From contig JAFTQG010000012.1 of assembly GCA_017462915.1 (NCBI GenBank), positions 1 to 64,000 of the forward strand: a stretch of DNA of 64,000 nt, in the 5' to 3' direction. The translations under genes were made by a program, and so were the position numbers. Shown here in pieces: positions 63,899-64,000 of the stretch. The notes under the pieces were generated by a model. That model saw only the letters and a program-made list of their open reading frames with translations, searched no databases and was not told the origin of the DNA. The DNA comes from Prevotella sp. (GTDB lineage Bacteria > Bacteroidota > Bacteroidia > Bacteroidales > Bacteroidaceae). Numbering within the stretch: position 1 is the first letter of the stretch; the number at the start of each line of letters is the position of its first letter.

Positions 63899-64000
63899 TT
63901 GCGGTTGTACGGTTGTACGGTTATACGGAGATTACTCTTCTATAACTCACAACTGATAACTTATAACTCATAACTCACAACTTATAACCGCACAACCGCC
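63899..64000. repeat. Family A octamer-arm repeat, copy A9 (cut by window end)
   Basis: It begins at the TamA-like stop with GCGGTTGTACGGTTGTACGG, then the core TACGGAGATTACTCTTC, then CATAACTCACAACT units and CCGCACAACCGCC at the window edge. Confidence 0.75.

Overview
The window reads as chromosomal DNA of a Prevotella-like member of the Bacteroidales. The signs are TAnnTTTG -7 promoter boxes, weak or absent Shine-Dalgarno sequences, a BspA-type leucine-rich repeat protein, TonB receptors with a carboxypeptidase-like plug extension, an OprP-type porin, a TPP-riboswitch omr1-pnuT operon and a B-(E-G)-D-(C-F)-A trp order. It is mostly a housekeeping region with one small mobile scar.

Layout. 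1-2350: tRNA-Arg(ACG) with its terminator, a SIMPL-domain protein and an SGNH hydrolase. 2350-5200: accessory scar with a wrecked tyrosine-recombinase fragment, an AT-rich Mrr-type nuclease with homing-endonuclease-like repeats, and a dead IS982 element with intact 18-bp ends. 5200-13900: pyrDK, a secreted nuclease, uridine phosphorylase, a divergent stand-alone FtsZ with a partner gene, agmatinase and a nucleoside kinase. 13900-24500: YfhO, purU, an NrdJ C-terminal-like protein, folB, a cell-wall amidase, an MCE protein, dnaA and gdhA. 24500-38000: LRR protein, TPP-controlled TonB receptor and PnuT, EamA transporter, folC, dnaJ, grpE, an ABC-F ATPase and pheS. 37800-45000: DUF4348 lipoprotein, murB, a metallo-hydrolase, a Cys-rich protein, a PfpI-like protein and three exported proteins. 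44600-49740: divergent phosphate-scavenging set (porin, TonB receptor, phosphatase). 50350-64000: MATE pump, trp operon with attenuator, GNAT, purA, hisS, a pectin-type acetylesterase and a TamA-like outer-membrane protein.

Most striking result: the trp operon keeps its promoter, a leader peptide with three consecutive Trp codons and an attenuator, but trpE+trpG and trpC+trpF have each collapsed into one in-frame chimera lacking key catalytic parts. Only trpB, trpD and trpA remain full length. The NrdJ-like protein and a cut-short pectinesterase domain may be further examples of in-frame gene shortening.

The intergenic DNA is highly organised. Family C is six intergenic sites, each with exactly four phased units on a strict 22-bp period around the palindrome AAAGGTSACCTTT, all in one orientation. 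Families A and B are inverted repeats whose two arms are built of 8-bp units, filling gaps between a stop codon and the next start. Family D is a 78-bp multi-hairpin element with two copies, one inside an A repeat and one inside a B repeat, that differ mainly by compensatory base-pair changes.
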